Shown here: in pieces, positions 25,187 to 34,552 of the stretch
How the letters are laid out: each line of letters opens with the position of its first letter
How positions within the stretch are numbered: position 1 is the first letter of the stretch
Assembly (NCBI GenBank): GCA_002368665.1
Contig: DFEK01000013.1
Location: 115,848 to 179,847 of the forward strand
From: Lachnospiraceae bacterium UBA3804
GTDB lineage: Bacteria > Bacillota > Clostridia > Lachnospirales > Lachnospiraceae
Length of the DNA stretch: 64,000 nucleotides
Direction of reading: 5' to 3'
Translations under genes and position numbers: made by a program
Notes under the pieces: model-generated
Databases searched by the model: none
Told to the model about the DNA's origin: nothing
The model's input: the letters and a program-made list of their open reading frames with translations, nothing else

Positions 25187-26125
25187 ATGAGACCGGTTAA
25201 TCCGAACGCAACGAAAGAAGCATGTGCTTTACTGGATTATCTGTATGAAACTGCCGGAAAGAAGCTGATTTCCGGTCAGCATACACAGACAATTCCGATG
25301 GAGGAGATCGACTATATTCGGGAAGTGACCGGAAAGAAACCCAAACTTCAGGGATTTGAACTCCTCGGATATTCTCCCAATATTAATCGTGCAGACGCTT
25401 CCGAAGCATGTCTGACCGAAGTGGATGAGAATTACGGAACCGTTGAAACGGCATTGAAATGGGCCAAAGAAACGGGCGGAATCGTTTCTTATTGTTTTCA
25501 CTGGTTTTCTCCCATCGGAGGAAGAGATAAGAGTTTCTATCAGAAGAATACGGATTTTGATGCCCGCAGCATTCTAGTCAAGGGCTCTGAGGCGGAGAAG
25601 CGTTTCTATGAAGATCTGGATGTGATTGCGGCAGCACTTCGAAAATTCCAAGATGCCGGCATTCCGATTCTTTGGAGACCGTTCCATGAAGCGGACGGAG
25701 ACTGGTTTTGGTGGGGTGCCCGCGGCCACGAAACCGGCAGGGATTTATACCGGAAAATGTTTGATTATTATGTGGGCGAACTTCATTTGGATCATTTGAT
25801 CTGGGTTTGGAATTCGCCGGAACCGAAGGGATATCCCGGAGATGAATATGTGGACGTAATTTCCCGAGATGTCTATGTGAAAGCCGGTACCAAAACGGAT
25901 TATAAGAAAGAATATGAAGAACTTCGCAGGATTACCAAGGCGGACAAAGTAGCGGCTTTGGGAGAAGTCGGAATCCTTCCGGATATGGATTTGTGGGAGG
26001 AGAGCAAAGTGCCATGGGCCTATTTTATGACCTGGTCCAAGGAGTTTTGCATGACGGAAGAATACAATACCAAAGAAGCATTCCGAAAGACCTATGCTTC
26101 AAAAGATATCATTACCTTGGAATAA
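25187..26125 (+). CDS. Glycoside hydrolase family 26, intracellular beta-mannanase-like
   Basis: 312 residues. GH26 features: KLISGQHTQ near the N-terminus, the substrate-binding HWFSP, the acid/base Glu168 in RPFHEADGDWFWWG, LIWVWNSPEPKGYPGDEYVDV, and the nucleophile Glu260 in ALGEVG. It has no signal peptide or carbohydrate-binding module, so it should act on imported beta-manno-oligosaccharides in the cytoplasm. No mannose transporter or phosphorylase is adjacent. The start follows AGGGG. Confidence 0.9.
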   Translation: MRPVNPNATKEACALLDYLYETAGKKLISGQHTQTIPMEEIDYIREVTGKKPKLQGFELLGYSPNINRADASEACLTEVDENYGTVETALKWAKETGGIVSYCFHWFSPIGGRDKSFYQKNTDFDARSILVKGSEAEKRFYEDLDVIAAALRKFQDAGIPILWRPFHEADGDWFWWGARGHETGRDLYRKMFDYYVGELHLDHLIWVWNSPEPKGYPGDEYVDVISRDVYVKAGTKTDYKKEYEELRRITKADKVAALGEVGILPDMDLWEESKVPWAYFMTWSKEFCMTEEYNTKEAFRKTYASKDIITLE

Positions 26126-26143
26126 AGGTGAAAGGGAAGTGAC

Positions 26144-26674
26144 ATGAAAAAACGTACCCTGAATGCCATCATGCTTGGCGTAATCATCGTGCTTGTCATA
26201 GGAATCGGTGTGGTAACCATTAAACTGGTAACAAGACCGAAGGAGATCATCAAAGAGGAACCGTCTTCGGTTCCGATTGAACAGGGAATCTCGTTCTATG
26301 AAGAATCTTCTGAAGAAGTGAATTTATCGGACCTTATCACACGTGCGAAGATAACGGATGACAATATCAATGTCCGTACCGGTCCGGGAACCGATTACGA
26401 TCGTCTGGGAAGTGCTTATTACGGAAATATGTTTGACTATGTTTCCCAAAGCCATGACGGTTGGACAAAGATCATTTATGACGGTAAGACGGCATATGTC
26501 TATACACAGTATGTTGAACTTGTTTCGGTCGTTATGAACGTGGAAGGAGAGTATACCGAGTATATGGGTCTGGATGCTCCCACAGCGGAAGAGTTGATTG
26601 TCTGGTCGGATGAAGGAACCGAGCCGGAAGGAGAGGGCGAAGGCGAGACGAATGAAACGCCTGAAGAGAATTAA
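26144..26674 (+). CDS. Membrane-anchored bacterial SH3-domain protein
   Basis: 176 residues. A single N-terminal membrane anchor (residues about 8-28, rich in Ile/Val) precedes one SH3b domain (about 65-125) with the signature INVRTGPGTDYDRLG and KIIYDGKTAYVYTQYVE. A Glu-rich tail follows. Such domains bind cell-wall peptide stems; there is no catalytic partner domain, so a wall-targeting or sensing role is inferred. It is last before a terminator shared with the convergent PBP1A gene. Confidence 0.87.
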   Translation: MKKRTLNAIMLGVIIVLVIGIGVVTIKLVTRPKEIIKEEPSSVPIEQGISFYEESSEEVNLSDLITRAKITDDNINVRTGPGTDYDRLGSAYYGNMFDYVSQSHDGWTKIIYDGKTAYVYTQYVELVSVVMNVEGEYTEYMGLDAPTAEELIVWSDEGTEPEGEGEGETNETPEEN

Positions 26675-26715
26675 TATATTAATTTGATAAGATAATTAAT
26701 AAAGCTGATAATAAG

Positions 26716-26746
26716 AAAAGGTGTGCAGCAGTTGCACACCTTTTTA
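26716..26746. terminator. Bidirectional terminator between the SH3 gene and PBP1A
   Basis: AAAAGGTGTGCA / TGCACACCTTTTT stem-loop, with T-runs on both strands, between convergent genes. Confidence 0.9.
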
Positions 26747-26775
26747 TTTGGGTTAAATCCGATATTGTAAAATCA

Positions 26776-29406
26776 TCAGTCGGGGTTCTGTGCGGCAGCT
26801 GCTTCGGCTGCTGCTTGGGCCGCTGCACGACGTTGTTCGAGTTCTGCAGCCTGTGCGGCGATCTGAGCCTGTGCATTGGGCTGTAGGAAGAATTCCGTGT
26901 TGTGAGGGCACATACGGCTCTTGGCGAGGTTATATTCGCTCTGAATCGTATTTAAGGTTTCGGAAGGATGAAGCTCGGTAACACCTTCCACCTTGAACGG
27001 ACAGTTCTCGCAAGCGGGAAGTCCGCTATACTCACAAATGGATCCGTTATAGTGAACATCACAGGAAGCAGTGGGAACCGTACCCTGTGCAAAATATTCC
27101 GTCTTTAAGCATCCGTCGCACATGCCGGGGATCGGAAGTTTACCGGATTTGGCACATACGGTAGCGGTTACGATTCCGTTCGGTGTCGGGAAAGGCTTAT
27201 TGGGCAGATCTGCATGTACTTTGGACATGACACTACGCCATAATTTCTGTGCCAGACCACGGGAACCGTCGCCGGGCAGTTTTTCGTTATTATCGTATCC
27301 GGCCCATACGGTTGCGGTATAGTAGGGTGTAAATCCTGCAAACCAAACGTCGTTGTAATCGGAAGTTGTTCCGGTTTTGCCGGCAATGGACATATTTCCG
27401 AAGTTTACCGCACCACCGGTACCGGCGGTAACTACGCTGACCATGGCATCGGTAAGAAGGAATGCTGTGGTTTCCTTGATGATCTGGGAACCTTCCTGAT
27501 TGGTTTTATCCAGGATGACATTTCCGTCATTATCGAGGATCTTGGTATACAGAGTCGGTTTAATATAACGTCCCTGGTTGGCGATGGAAGCATATGCTCC
27601 GTTTAATTCCATATTGGTAACACCGTCGGTCAGACCGCCGAGAGCAAGGGACTGGTTAATATCACCGACAACGCGTCCGTCGGGAGTGGTTCTGGATTCC
27701 ACTAAAGTGGTAAATCCGAATTTCTTTAAGTATTCGAATGCAAGAGGCGGAGTAACCTGTGTAATGGTTTTAACCGCGATAATGTTTAAGGACTGGGCAA
27801 TACCTTGTCTTAATGTCTGAATACCACGATAAGCACCACCATACCAGTTCGATACGGGTCGACCGTTGGAGTAGTTGTACGGCTCATCGACTTTAACATC
27901 GGCAAGGGTAAGTCCCAAGGAGTCTAAAGCGGGAGCGTAGGCAGCAACGATCTTAAATGTGGATCCCGGCTGTCTCATGGTATTGGAAGCACGGTTTAAG
28001 GTCCTGGATGCAAGCTTCGGTCCGCGACCGCCGACCATGGCTACCACATATCCGGTGGACTGTTCCTCCACGGTAAGGGAAACCTGGGGCTGAATGGCGA
28101 TGGAAGCATTCTCCGCACGAACTTCGTCGCCTTCTTCCATAACGGCTGCCTTGTATTCTTCGGTAGCGGCCATCGCATCTTCTTCGGAAGCATAAAGGGA
28201 ATTGAAATTCGGGTTAAACTGCTTGAAGTATTTCTCAAACATTTGCGGGCTGTGGTTCTCCACATCACCGTTTGCTTTGTCGATGGTTAAGTTATATGTC
28301 AGATAGTATCTTGCGTTAGCCGGGAAATTATCTTCGTTTCCGAATACTTCATCCGCGATGGACTGAATCTGCGGATCCATGGTGGTATAGATTTTCAGAC
28401 CGCCGGAGTAGAGCATACGATATGCCTGCTGGGAATCGTATCCGCATTCGTTCTGTAAGTCTTCAACAACCTGCTCGGTTAATTCGTCAACGAAATAGGA
28501 GTTAACCGCATTGGATACATTGGACTGGTTTACGGTCTGGATACGGGAATACACATCGTCTTCCATGGCTGCGTTGTATTCGGCCTCGGTGATGTAACCG
28601 AGTTCTTTCATTTTCTTTAAGGTAGCATCACGACGTTCCTTATTTTTGTCCGGATGAGAAATCGGGTTCTTTGCGGTAGGGTTCTGCGTGATGGCTGCAA
28701 TAACCGCACATTCGGAGAGGTTTAACTGATAAACCTGCTTGCCGAAATAGCGCATGGAAGCCGCCTGAACACCGAGGGTATTCTGGCCTAAGTTAATCGT
28801 ATTCATGTATAATTCAAGGATCTGTTCCTTGGAAAGTTCCCGTTCGATATTGACGGCGAGGTACTGCTCCTGAACTTTACGTTTTACTTTGGCCATGGTT
28901 TCTTTCTCGGTGGCCCATCCTTCGAAAACGTTATTCTTCAGTAACTGCTGGGTGATGGTGGAACCACCCTGGGATTTTTCACCGCCGGACTTCACAATAG
29001 TGGTACCTGCACGGAGAATACCTTTGATATCGATACCGTTGTGAGAGTAGAAACGTTCATCCTCGATGGCAACGAAGGCATCGGCTAAGTGCTTCGGAAT
29101 CTTTTCCATGGAAACGTAGGTACGGTTGGAGTTCTCCGCAATCAGCTTGGTCATTTCGTGACCTTCGGAGTCGTAAACCGTGGTGGCATATCCTTCCGGT
29201 ACAACGTCCAGGAATGTGATATTCGGAGCGGAAGAGATGACACCTTTAAAAGCACCGATCGCAACGGAAACCGCACCGACAAATACGGCAAGCACACCCA
29301 CCAAGAAGATCTTAAGCAGGAGTACACCGCCCATTTTTCTGAATTTTATACTTCTCGAGATGAGTTCGTTCTGAATTCTGCGAACTCCCTTACGCCCGTA
29401 ATTCAT
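26776..29406 (-). CDS. Class A penicillin-binding protein (PBP1A-type)
   Basis: 876 residues starting at MNYGRKGVRR, 8 bases after GGAAAGG. A cytoplasmic basic stretch and TM helix (about 30-55) lead to a GT51 glycosyltransferase with Glu115 in AIEDERFYSHNG and GGSTITQQLLKN. The transpeptidase has Ser482 in RQPGSTFK, an SLN motif and AGKTGTTSDYND. The C-terminus carries a Cys-rich segment (CAKSGKLPIPGMCDGC, CEYSGLPACENC) and an alanine/glutamine-rich tail. It polymerises and crosslinks peptidoglycan outside the membrane. The extra Cys region is usual in clostridial PBP1A relatives. Confidence 0.95.
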   Translation of the reverse strand: MNYGRKGVRRIQNELISRSIKFRKMGGVLLLKIFLVGVLAVFVGAVSVAIGAFKGVISSAPNITFLDVVPEGYATTVYDSEGHEMTKLIAENSNRTYVSMEKIPKHLADAFVAIEDERFYSHNGIDIKGILRAGTTIVKSGGEKSQGGSTITQQLLKNNVFEGWATEKETMAKVKRKVQEQYLAVNIERELSKEQILELYMNTINLGQNTLGVQAASMRYFGKQVYQLNLSECAVIAAITQNPTAKNPISHPDKNKERRDATLKKMKELGYITEAEYNAAMEDDVYSRIQTVNQSNVSNAVNSYFVDELTEQVVEDLQNECGYDSQQAYRMLYSGGLKIYTTMDPQIQSIADEVFGNEDNFPANARYYLTYNLTIDKANGDVENHSPQMFEKYFKQFNPNFNSLYASEEDAMAATEEYKAAVMEEGDEVRAENASIAIQPQVSLTVEEQSTGYVVAMVGGRGPKLASRTLNRASNTMRQPGSTFKIVAAYAPALDSLGLTLADVKVDEPYNYSNGRPVSNWYGGAYRGIQTLRQGIAQSLNIIAVKTITQVTPPLAFEYLKKFGFTTLVESRTTPDGRVVGDINQSLALGGLTDGVTNMELNGAYASIANQGRYIKPTLYTKILDNDGNVILDKTNQEGSQIIKETTAFLLTDAMVSVVTAGTGGAVNFGNMSIAGKTGTTSDYNDVWFAGFTPYYTATVWAGYDNNEKLPGDGSRGLAQKLWRSVMSKVHADLPNKPFPTPNGIVTATVCAKSGKLPIPGMCDGCLKTEYFAQGTVPTASCDVHYNGSICEYSGLPACENCPFKVEGVTELHPSETLNTIQSEYNLAKSRMCPHNTEFFLQPNAQAQIAAQAAELEQRRAAAQAAAEAAAAQNPD

Positions 29407-29458
29407 GATTACGCCTTTCCGGTCGGACAAACTGCCGCCCAAACCTCATAGATATCTT

Positions 29459-29487
29459 ATTATACTATATATAGTAGAAAAATTAAA
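29459..29487 (-). promoter_or_regulatory. Probable promoter of PBP1A
   Basis: Minus strand TTTAAT, 17-base spacer, TATAAT, about 50 bases before the start. Confidence 0.55.
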
Positions 29488-29512
29488 GGAAAAAATCTCC
29501 GGGCATACTATA

Positions 29513-29542
29513 TTGCCCCCATGTCGGGGATTATGGTACAAT
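29513..29542 (+). promoter_or_regulatory. Candidate promoter of yigZ, very close to the start codon
   Basis: TTGCCC, 18-base spacer, TACAAT. The -10 ends seven bases before the ATG at 29550, implying little or no leader. Confidence 0.5.
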
Positions 29543-29549
29543 TACGGGG

Positions 29550-30185
29550 ATGAGAATTTTAATAACCCCGGGTGTCGGAGAAATCGAAGAAAAGAAGTCG
29601 AAATTTATCGCCCATCTGAAGGCAGTGAATACGGAAGAAGAGGCGGTGTCTTTTTTTGATGAGATGAAGAAACGCTACTGGGATGCCAAGCATAACTGCA
29701 CGGCATTTATTATCGGAGAACGAGGGGAAAACACCCGTTGCAATGATGACAAGGAACCGGCACAGACTGCGGGAAGACCGATGCTGACGGTTCTGCAGCA
29801 TGCGGATTTAAAGAATGTGGCCTGTGTGGTAACCCGGTATTTCGGAGGAACCTTACTCGGCACGGGAGGGCTGATCAAAGCATATTCCGACGCGGTCAAA
29901 GATGCGCTTGCCAAAAGCGTTCTGGCGGAAGAAATCGAAGGCGTTAAGTTTTCCTTTGTCCTCGATTATGAGGCATACGGACGGATTCAGCGCGAATTTG
30001 AAAGCAGAAAGATATCCTTTGCAAGCACTGACTTTTCGGATAAGATCACGGCTTCGGTGGAAATACCGCTTAGCATGGAAGATGAGATTCGGAAACTTTT
30101 AACCGAGTGTACTCTCGGCAAAGCACAGATCGGCGAAAGCGTAAAGTGCGCGATCGTAAAAGAGATTAAATTGGACGAAGTATAA
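29550..30185 (+). CDS. YigZ/IMPACT family protein
   Basis: 211 residues. The N-terminal UPF0029 domain has the family signature DAKHNCTAFIIGERGENTR followed by DKEPAQTAGRPML, RYFGGTLLGTGGLIKAYSDA; a smaller C-terminal domain (DUF1949-like) follows from about residue 135. The molecular role is uncertain; eukaryotic IMPACT controls GCN2, and bacterial relatives have been linked to translation. Only GGGG precedes the ATG. Confidence 0.9.
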   Translation: MRILITPGVGEIEEKKSKFIAHLKAVNTEEEAVSFFDEMKKRYWDAKHNCTAFIIGERGENTRCNDDKEPAQTAGRPMLTVLQHADLKNVACVVTRYFGGTLLGTGGLIKAYSDAVKDALAKSVLAEEIEGVKFSFVLDYEAYGRIQREFESRKISFASTDFSDKITASVEIPLSMEDEIRKLLTECTLGKAQIGESVKCAIVKEIKLDEV

Positions 30186-30212
30186 AGAAACAATGAATGA
30201 AAGGGGAAAGCA

Positions 30213-31061
30213 ATGAGCCTGGCGGATCAGATTTTTATCAACATGTGTAAGGATATTCTGGAGAACGGAACCTCCACGGAAGGAGAGAAAGTCCGTCCGA
30301 AATGGGAAGACGGAACGAGTGCGTATACAATCAAGCGCTTCGGCGTGGTGAACCGTTATGACCTTTCCAAGGAATTCCCGCTAATTACATTACGAAAGAC
30401 TGCACTGAAATCCGCAACGGATGAAATGCTCTGGATCTGGCAGCAAAAATCCAATAATGTACATGATCTGCACAGCCATATCTGGGATTCCTGGGCCGAT
30501 GAGACCGGTTCCATCGGTAAGGCATACGGATATCAGATGAGCGTAAAACATCACTATAAAGAAGGGGATATGGATCAGGTGGATCGTGTGATCTACGATT
30601 TAAAGAACAATCCCTTCAGCAGACGTATCATGACGAACATTTACGTGCATCAGGATTTATCCGAAATGCATTTATATCCCTGCGCCTACAGCATGACTTT
30701 TAATGTTACGCAGAAACCCGGAGACGATAAGCTTACGTTGAATGCCATTTTAAACCAGCGTTCCCAGGACGTTTTGGCAGCCAATAACTGGAATGTGGTA
30801 CAGTATGCCGTTCTGGTTCACATGCTGGCACAGGTTTGCGACATGAAGGTCGGCGAACTGGTTCATGTTATTGCGGATGCGCATATTTACGATCGTCACA
30901 TTCCGATCGTGAAGGAACTGATCGAACGTCCGACCTATGATGCACCGACATTCTGGCTCAATCCGGACATTCATGATTTCTACGAGTTTACGAGAAATGA
31001 CGTTAAAGTGGAAAACTATGTGACCGGACCGCAGATCGAGAATATACCCATTGCCATTTAA
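30213..31061 (+). CDS. thyA: Thymidylate synthase (ThyA type), divergent
   Basis: 282 residues. Converts dUMP to dTMP with methylene-tetrahydrofolate. The catalytic cysteine is Cys157 in LYPCAYSMTF, where most ThyA proteins read PPCH. The phosphate-binding RR is present (NPFSRRIMTN), as are LNQRSQDVLAANNWNV and ADAHIYDRHI, which replace the usual QRSxDxxLGxPFN and GDxHxY forms. It is therefore a divergent branch but with the required Cys, Arg and His/Tyr residues. An AAAGGGG ribosome site precedes it. It is paired with folA, which regenerates its folate product. Confidence 0.92.
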   Translation: MSLADQIFINMCKDILENGTSTEGEKVRPKWEDGTSAYTIKRFGVVNRYDLSKEFPLITLRKTALKSATDEMLWIWQQKSNNVHDLHSHIWDSWADETGSIGKAYGYQMSVKHHYKEGDMDQVDRVIYDLKNNPFSRRIMTNIYVHQDLSEMHLYPCAYSMTFNVTQKPGDDKLTLNAILNQRSQDVLAANNWNVVQYAVLVHMLAQVCDMKVGELVHVIADAHIYDRHIPIVKELIERPTYDAPTFWLNPDIHDFYEFTRNDVKVENYVTGPQIENIPIAI

Positions 31062-31071
31062 GGAGAATAAA

Positions 31072-31566
31072 ATGAACTGTATAGTAGCAGTAGACGAAAA
31101 CTGGGGAATCGGATATAAGAATGAACTGCTGGTATCGATTCCCGCCGATATGAAACTGTTCCGTGAAAAGACCACGGGTAATATTATCATCATGGGACGA
31201 AAGACCCTCGAATCATTTCCGAACGGTCTTCCGTTGAAAAACCGTGTAAATATTATGTTAACCAAAAGCGGAGAGACATCCGGAAACGGAGAGATTGTGG
31301 TGCACTCCGTGGAAGAAGCAGTTGCCGAAGCCGGTAAGTATGAAGACAAAGAAGTTTATGTGATCGGCGGAGCAAGTATTTACGAACAGTTCCTGCCGTA
31401 TGTTGATAAAGCATATGTAACGAAAATCGACCATGCATATCAGGCGGATACCTATTTTCCGAATCTGGATCAAAATGATGAATGGGAGATGACTGAGGAA
31501 AGCGAAGAGCAGACCTATTTTGATCTGGTATACACATTCTGTGTATATGAAAGAAAAACGAATTAA
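31072..31566 (+). CDS. folA: Dihydrofolate reductase
   Basis: 164 residues from ATG 31072, after AAGGAG. Motifs: IVAVDENWGIGYKNELL, IIMGRKTLESFPNGLPL, VIGGASIYEQFLPYVDKAYVT. It regenerates tetrahydrofolate after the thyA reaction. It is cotranscribed ten bases behind thyA and its stop overlaps the convergent GGDEF gene by four bases. Confidence 0.96.
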   Translation: MNCIVAVDENWGIGYKNELLVSIPADMKLFREKTTGNIIIMGRKTLESFPNGLPLKNRVNIMLTKSGETSGNGEIVVHSVEEAVAEAGKYEDKEVYVIGGASIYEQFLPYVDKAYVTKIDHAYQADTYFPNLDQNDEWEMTEESEEQTYFDLVYTFCVYERKTN

Positions 31567-32651
31567 TAAACGACGCAGTTTCGTCCGTTCTGTTTTCCCT
31601 GATAGAGTTTCGAATCTGCCTTGGAAATGACGGCTTCCACACCGATGATCTGGGAATAGTCTTCCACACCGAGAGTCAGAGTGACGTGGATTTGGTCGTT
31701 TTTATGACGGAAAACCGTTTTATCAATCGTATTACGCATGCCTTCGAGGATGGCTTTGGCCTGTGCCCCGGAGGCATTTTCAAATACAAAGAGAAATTCT
31801 TCTCCGCCCCATCTGGCAACGGTACCGATGCCTTCCATGGTAGATGTGAATATGGCGGATACTTCTTTAAGGATATAATCCCCGGCTTCGTGTCCGTAGG
31901 TATCGTTGATGTGTTTGAAGAAATCGATATCCGCAATCGCGATGGTAAAGGGGATATTATTACGCTCGTAAGAGTAGGAGATCATATTCAGGTACTCGTT
32001 CATATCCCTTCTGTTTCGAAGACCGGTCAGCGCATCGGTGGAAGCCATACGGCGTAACTGTAGGTTGACATCACGGAGGTTTTCTTCCGCTGTATTGAAT
32101 TTATTGGAATAAAAAAATGCGATAATATGGATGATACCTGCGTAAGATACGGCAGTGGTCAGGTGGAAAAAGACACCCCAGAATTTGTTAAAGTCAAGGG
32201 CATGGGGAAGGAACTGCGAAAGCAGTGCCAATAAGGCAAAGTCAATGGAAATCACCCAGAAGAGTTTTCTTTTCATTTCTTTATCGTAGTTTAAATTAAA
32301 ATATAGTACGAGGACTTCAACAATCAGACACCATTGGAAATTGGATTTCCAGCCGACAACCAGGGTTAGGACGGTCGGAGCCGTTACAATGACGGAGCCG
32401 AAGAATCCCATGGCAAAATCGGTTTTACCGCGATAGGTGAGTACGAAGCTGATCACAAAAAGACCGGCGCAGAGACACTCGATCACGGCGATGGCATAGT
32501 ATGTGGTTGCAAACAAGGCGATACTGGTCAGAACAAAATAACCGAGAAAAAGAAGGGATAACGATCGGATGAATACCGCCAAATCCCGCATTTCAGCCCC
32601 TTCTCTGGGCGTCATATTCAGAAAGGAATTGAATTTACGCCAAAGTTTCAT
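31563..32651 (-). CDS. Membrane diguanylate cyclase
   Basis: 362 residues. The N-terminal 200 residues hold five or six TM helices (for example SLSLLFLGYFVLTSIALFAT). The GGDEF domain carries TDALTGLRNRRDM, ADIDFFKHINDTYGHEAGD and a canonical RWGGEEFLFVF signature, so activity is expected. No RxxD site is visible upstream of the signature. It has no partner gene and ends in a four-base overlap with folA. The signal is unknown. Confidence 0.92.
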   Translation of the reverse strand: MKLWRKFNSFLNMTPREGAEMRDLAVFIRSLSLLFLGYFVLTSIALFATTYYAIAVIECLCAGLFVISFVLTYRGKTDFAMGFFGSVIVTAPTVLTLVVGWKSNFQWCLIVEVLVLYFNLNYDKEMKRKLFWVISIDFALLALLSQFLPHALDFNKFWGVFFHLTTAVSYAGIIHIIAFFYSNKFNTAEENLRDVNLQLRRMASTDALTGLRNRRDMNEYLNMISYSYERNNIPFTIAIADIDFFKHINDTYGHEAGDYILKEVSAIFTSTMEGIGTVARWGGEEFLFVFENASGAQAKAILEGMRNTIDKTVFRHKNDQIHVTLTLGVEDYSQIIGVEAVISKADSKLYQGKQNGRNCVVY

Positions 32652-32746
32652 TTTCCCCCAACCTTACAACAAACCATTCCGAATTACCTATTGTTATTTT
32701 ATCATGAAAGAGCGGGAAATACTACTCTAAATGCATTTCTGTTTTG

Positions 32747-32774
32747 TTGACTTTTTGCAATCTTTTATTATAAT
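32747..32774 (+). promoter_or_regulatory. Promoter of dapA
   Basis: TTGACT, 16-base spacer, TATAAT. I see no lysine riboswitch in the roughly 50-base leader. Confidence 0.78.
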
Positions 32775-32829
32775 ATGAGGATAGTGTAAAAGAGGGTATT
32801 ATCAGTACTTTCCAAGGAGGATCGGAGAT

Positions 32830-33714
32830 ATGTCATTGTTTACCGGTGCGGCAGTTGCCATTATCACACCGTTTTTGGATGATTTAAGTGTGGATTATGA
32901 GCGATTTGCCCAGATTATTGAAGAGCAGATTAGCGGCGGAACGGATGCCATCGTGGTTACCGGAACAACGGGTGAGGCGGCAACGCTTTCCCAGAAGGAA
33001 CACCTCGATGTGATTGAATTCTGTGTAAAGCAGGTTGCAGGCAGAATTCCCGTAATTGCAGGAAGCGGTTCCAACTGTACCTCAGAAGGCATCTATATGT
33101 CTACGGAAGCCGAGAAGCGCGGAGTGGACGGACTTTTACTGGTTACGCCGTATTACAATAAATGTACACAGAAGGGACTTTACAAGCACTTTAAGGCTAT
33201 CGCCGATAGCGTAAAGGTTCCCTGCATTTTATACAATGTACCGAGCAGAACCGGTGTAAACATTGCTCCGGAAACCGTAGTAAAACTCTGCACGGAAGTT
33301 AAGAACATCGTAGGTGTTAAGGAAGCAAGCGGAAACATTTCCCAGATTGCAAAGATAATGTCTCTTGCAAACGGTAAAGTGGATCTGTATTCCGGAAACG
33401 ACGATCAGATTGTACCGATTCTTTCCCTCGGTGGCTTAGGCGTTATTTCCGTACTTTCCAATGTGGCTCCCCGCCAGACACATGAGATTTGCCAGAGTTT
33501 CTTTGACGGAGATGTAGCAAAGGCCAGAGAAATGCAGCTGAAAGCACTTCCTTTGTGTGATGCGCTGTTCTGCGAAGTGAATCCGATTCCCGTAAAGAAG
33601 GCCATGGCACTTCTCGGAAAATGCAAAGAAATCTACAGAGCTCCTCTTTGCGAAATGGAAGATGCACATGCCAAACTTCTTGAGAAAGAAATGAAGAATT
33701 ACGGAATTCTGTAA
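32830..33714 (+). CDS. dapA: 4-Hydroxy-tetrahydrodipicolinate synthase
   Basis: 294 residues. Condenses pyruvate with aspartate semialdehyde, the first step of the lysine/diaminopimelate branch. Schiff-base Lys164 lies in VKEASGNISQ; the catalytic Tyr is in LYNVPSRTGVNI; TTGEAATLSQ binds substrate. CCAAGGAGG precedes the ATG. The product route feeds both lysine and the peptidoglycan handled by PBP1A. Confidence 0.97.
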   Translation: MSLFTGAAVAIITPFLDDLSVDYERFAQIIEEQISGGTDAIVVTGTTGEAATLSQKEHLDVIEFCVKQVAGRIPVIAGSGSNCTSEGIYMSTEAEKRGVDGLLLVTPYYNKCTQKGLYKHFKAIADSVKVPCILYNVPSRTGVNIAPETVVKLCTEVKNIVGVKEASGNISQIAKIMSLANGKVDLYSGNDDQIVPILSLGGLGVISVLSNVAPRQTHEICQSFFDGDVAKAREMQLKALPLCDALFCEVNPIPVKKAMALLGKCKEIYRAPLCEMEDAHAKLLEKEMKNYGIL

Positions 33715-33741
33715 AGTAAAGATTGGAAACGAGTTTGTTTG

Positions 33742-33770
33742 CAAAGGCACTTTCATTGAGAGTGCCTTTG
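33742..33770 (+). other. Hairpin between dapA and dapB
   Basis: CAAAGGCACT / AGTGCCTTTG stem, nine-base loop, no T-run. It may limit read-through or stabilise the dapA message. Confidence 0.6.
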
Positions 33771-33796
33771 ATATTCTGAAAAGAAGGAGAAATATC

Positions 33797-34552
33797 ATGA
33801 TAAAAGTATTAATGTGTGGTTATAACGGACAGATGGGCAAAGTGATTGACCAAATTGTTGCGGGAGAAGAAGGAATGGAAATTGCCGCAGGTGTCGATCT
33901 GGTAACGAATCCGGGTGTATCATTTCCGACCTTTACTTCCATTAAAGACTGCAATGTAAAATGTGATGTTGTAATCGATTTTTCATCCAGCAAAGTAACG
34001 GAAGATCTTCTTGCATACTGCGCACAAACCAATACGCCCGTTGTTCTTTGCTCCACGGGTCATACGCCCGAGCAGCTTGAACTCATTAAAGAGATGTCGA
34101 AGAAAGTTGCCATTTTAAAAAGTGCAAACATGTCCTTGGGCGTTAATCTTTTGATCAAATTGTTAAAAGAGGCAACCCCGGTTCTTTCCGAAGCGGGATT
34201 TGATATTGAAATCGTAGAGAAACACCATAACCGTAAAAAAGACGCGCCCTCCGGTACGGCACTTGCCTTAGCGGATGCACTTAACGGTTCGGTTGATAAT
34301 AAGTATCATTATACCTATGACCGCTCCCAGAGAAGTGAAAGCAGAGATCCCATGGAAATCGGCATTTCCGCTGTAAGAGGCGGAAGCATTGTGGGTGATC
34401 ATGATGTGATCTTTGCGGGACAGGATGAAGTGATTACGCTCAGTCACAGAGCATATTCCAGAGCATTATTTGCAAAGGGTGCGGTTTCCGCGGCTAAATT
34501 CCTTGCCGGTAAAGAAGCGGGTATGTATTCGATGGAGGATGTGATCGGATAA
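33797..34552 (+). CDS. dapB: 4-Hydroxy-tetrahydrodipicolinate reductase
   Basis: 251 residues. Reduces the DapA product with NAD(P)H. The N-terminal Rossmann motif reads CGYNGQMGKVIDQI; the catalytic region is EKHHNRKKDAPSGTALALAD; RGGSIVGDHDVIFAG completes the family pattern. The AGAAGGAG ribosome site precedes ATG. The stop and the hisA start share one base. Confidence 0.97.
   Translation: MIKVLMCGYNGQMGKVIDQIVAGEEGMEIAAGVDLVTNPGVSFPTFTSIKDCNVKCDVVIDFSSSKVTEDLLAYCAQTNTPVVLCSTGHTPEQLELIKEMSKKVAILKSANMSLGVNLLIKLLKEATPVLSEAGFDIEIVEKHHNRKKDAPSGTALALADALNGSVDNKYHYTYDRSQRSESRDPMEIGISAVRGGSIVGDHDVIFAGQDEVITLSHRAYSRALFAKGAVSAAKFLAGKEAGMYSMEDVIG

Noticed and set aside
33742..33770. Intrinsic terminator between dapA and dapB
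   Set aside because: The stem is good but has no T-run, and dapB has no promoter of its own that I can see.
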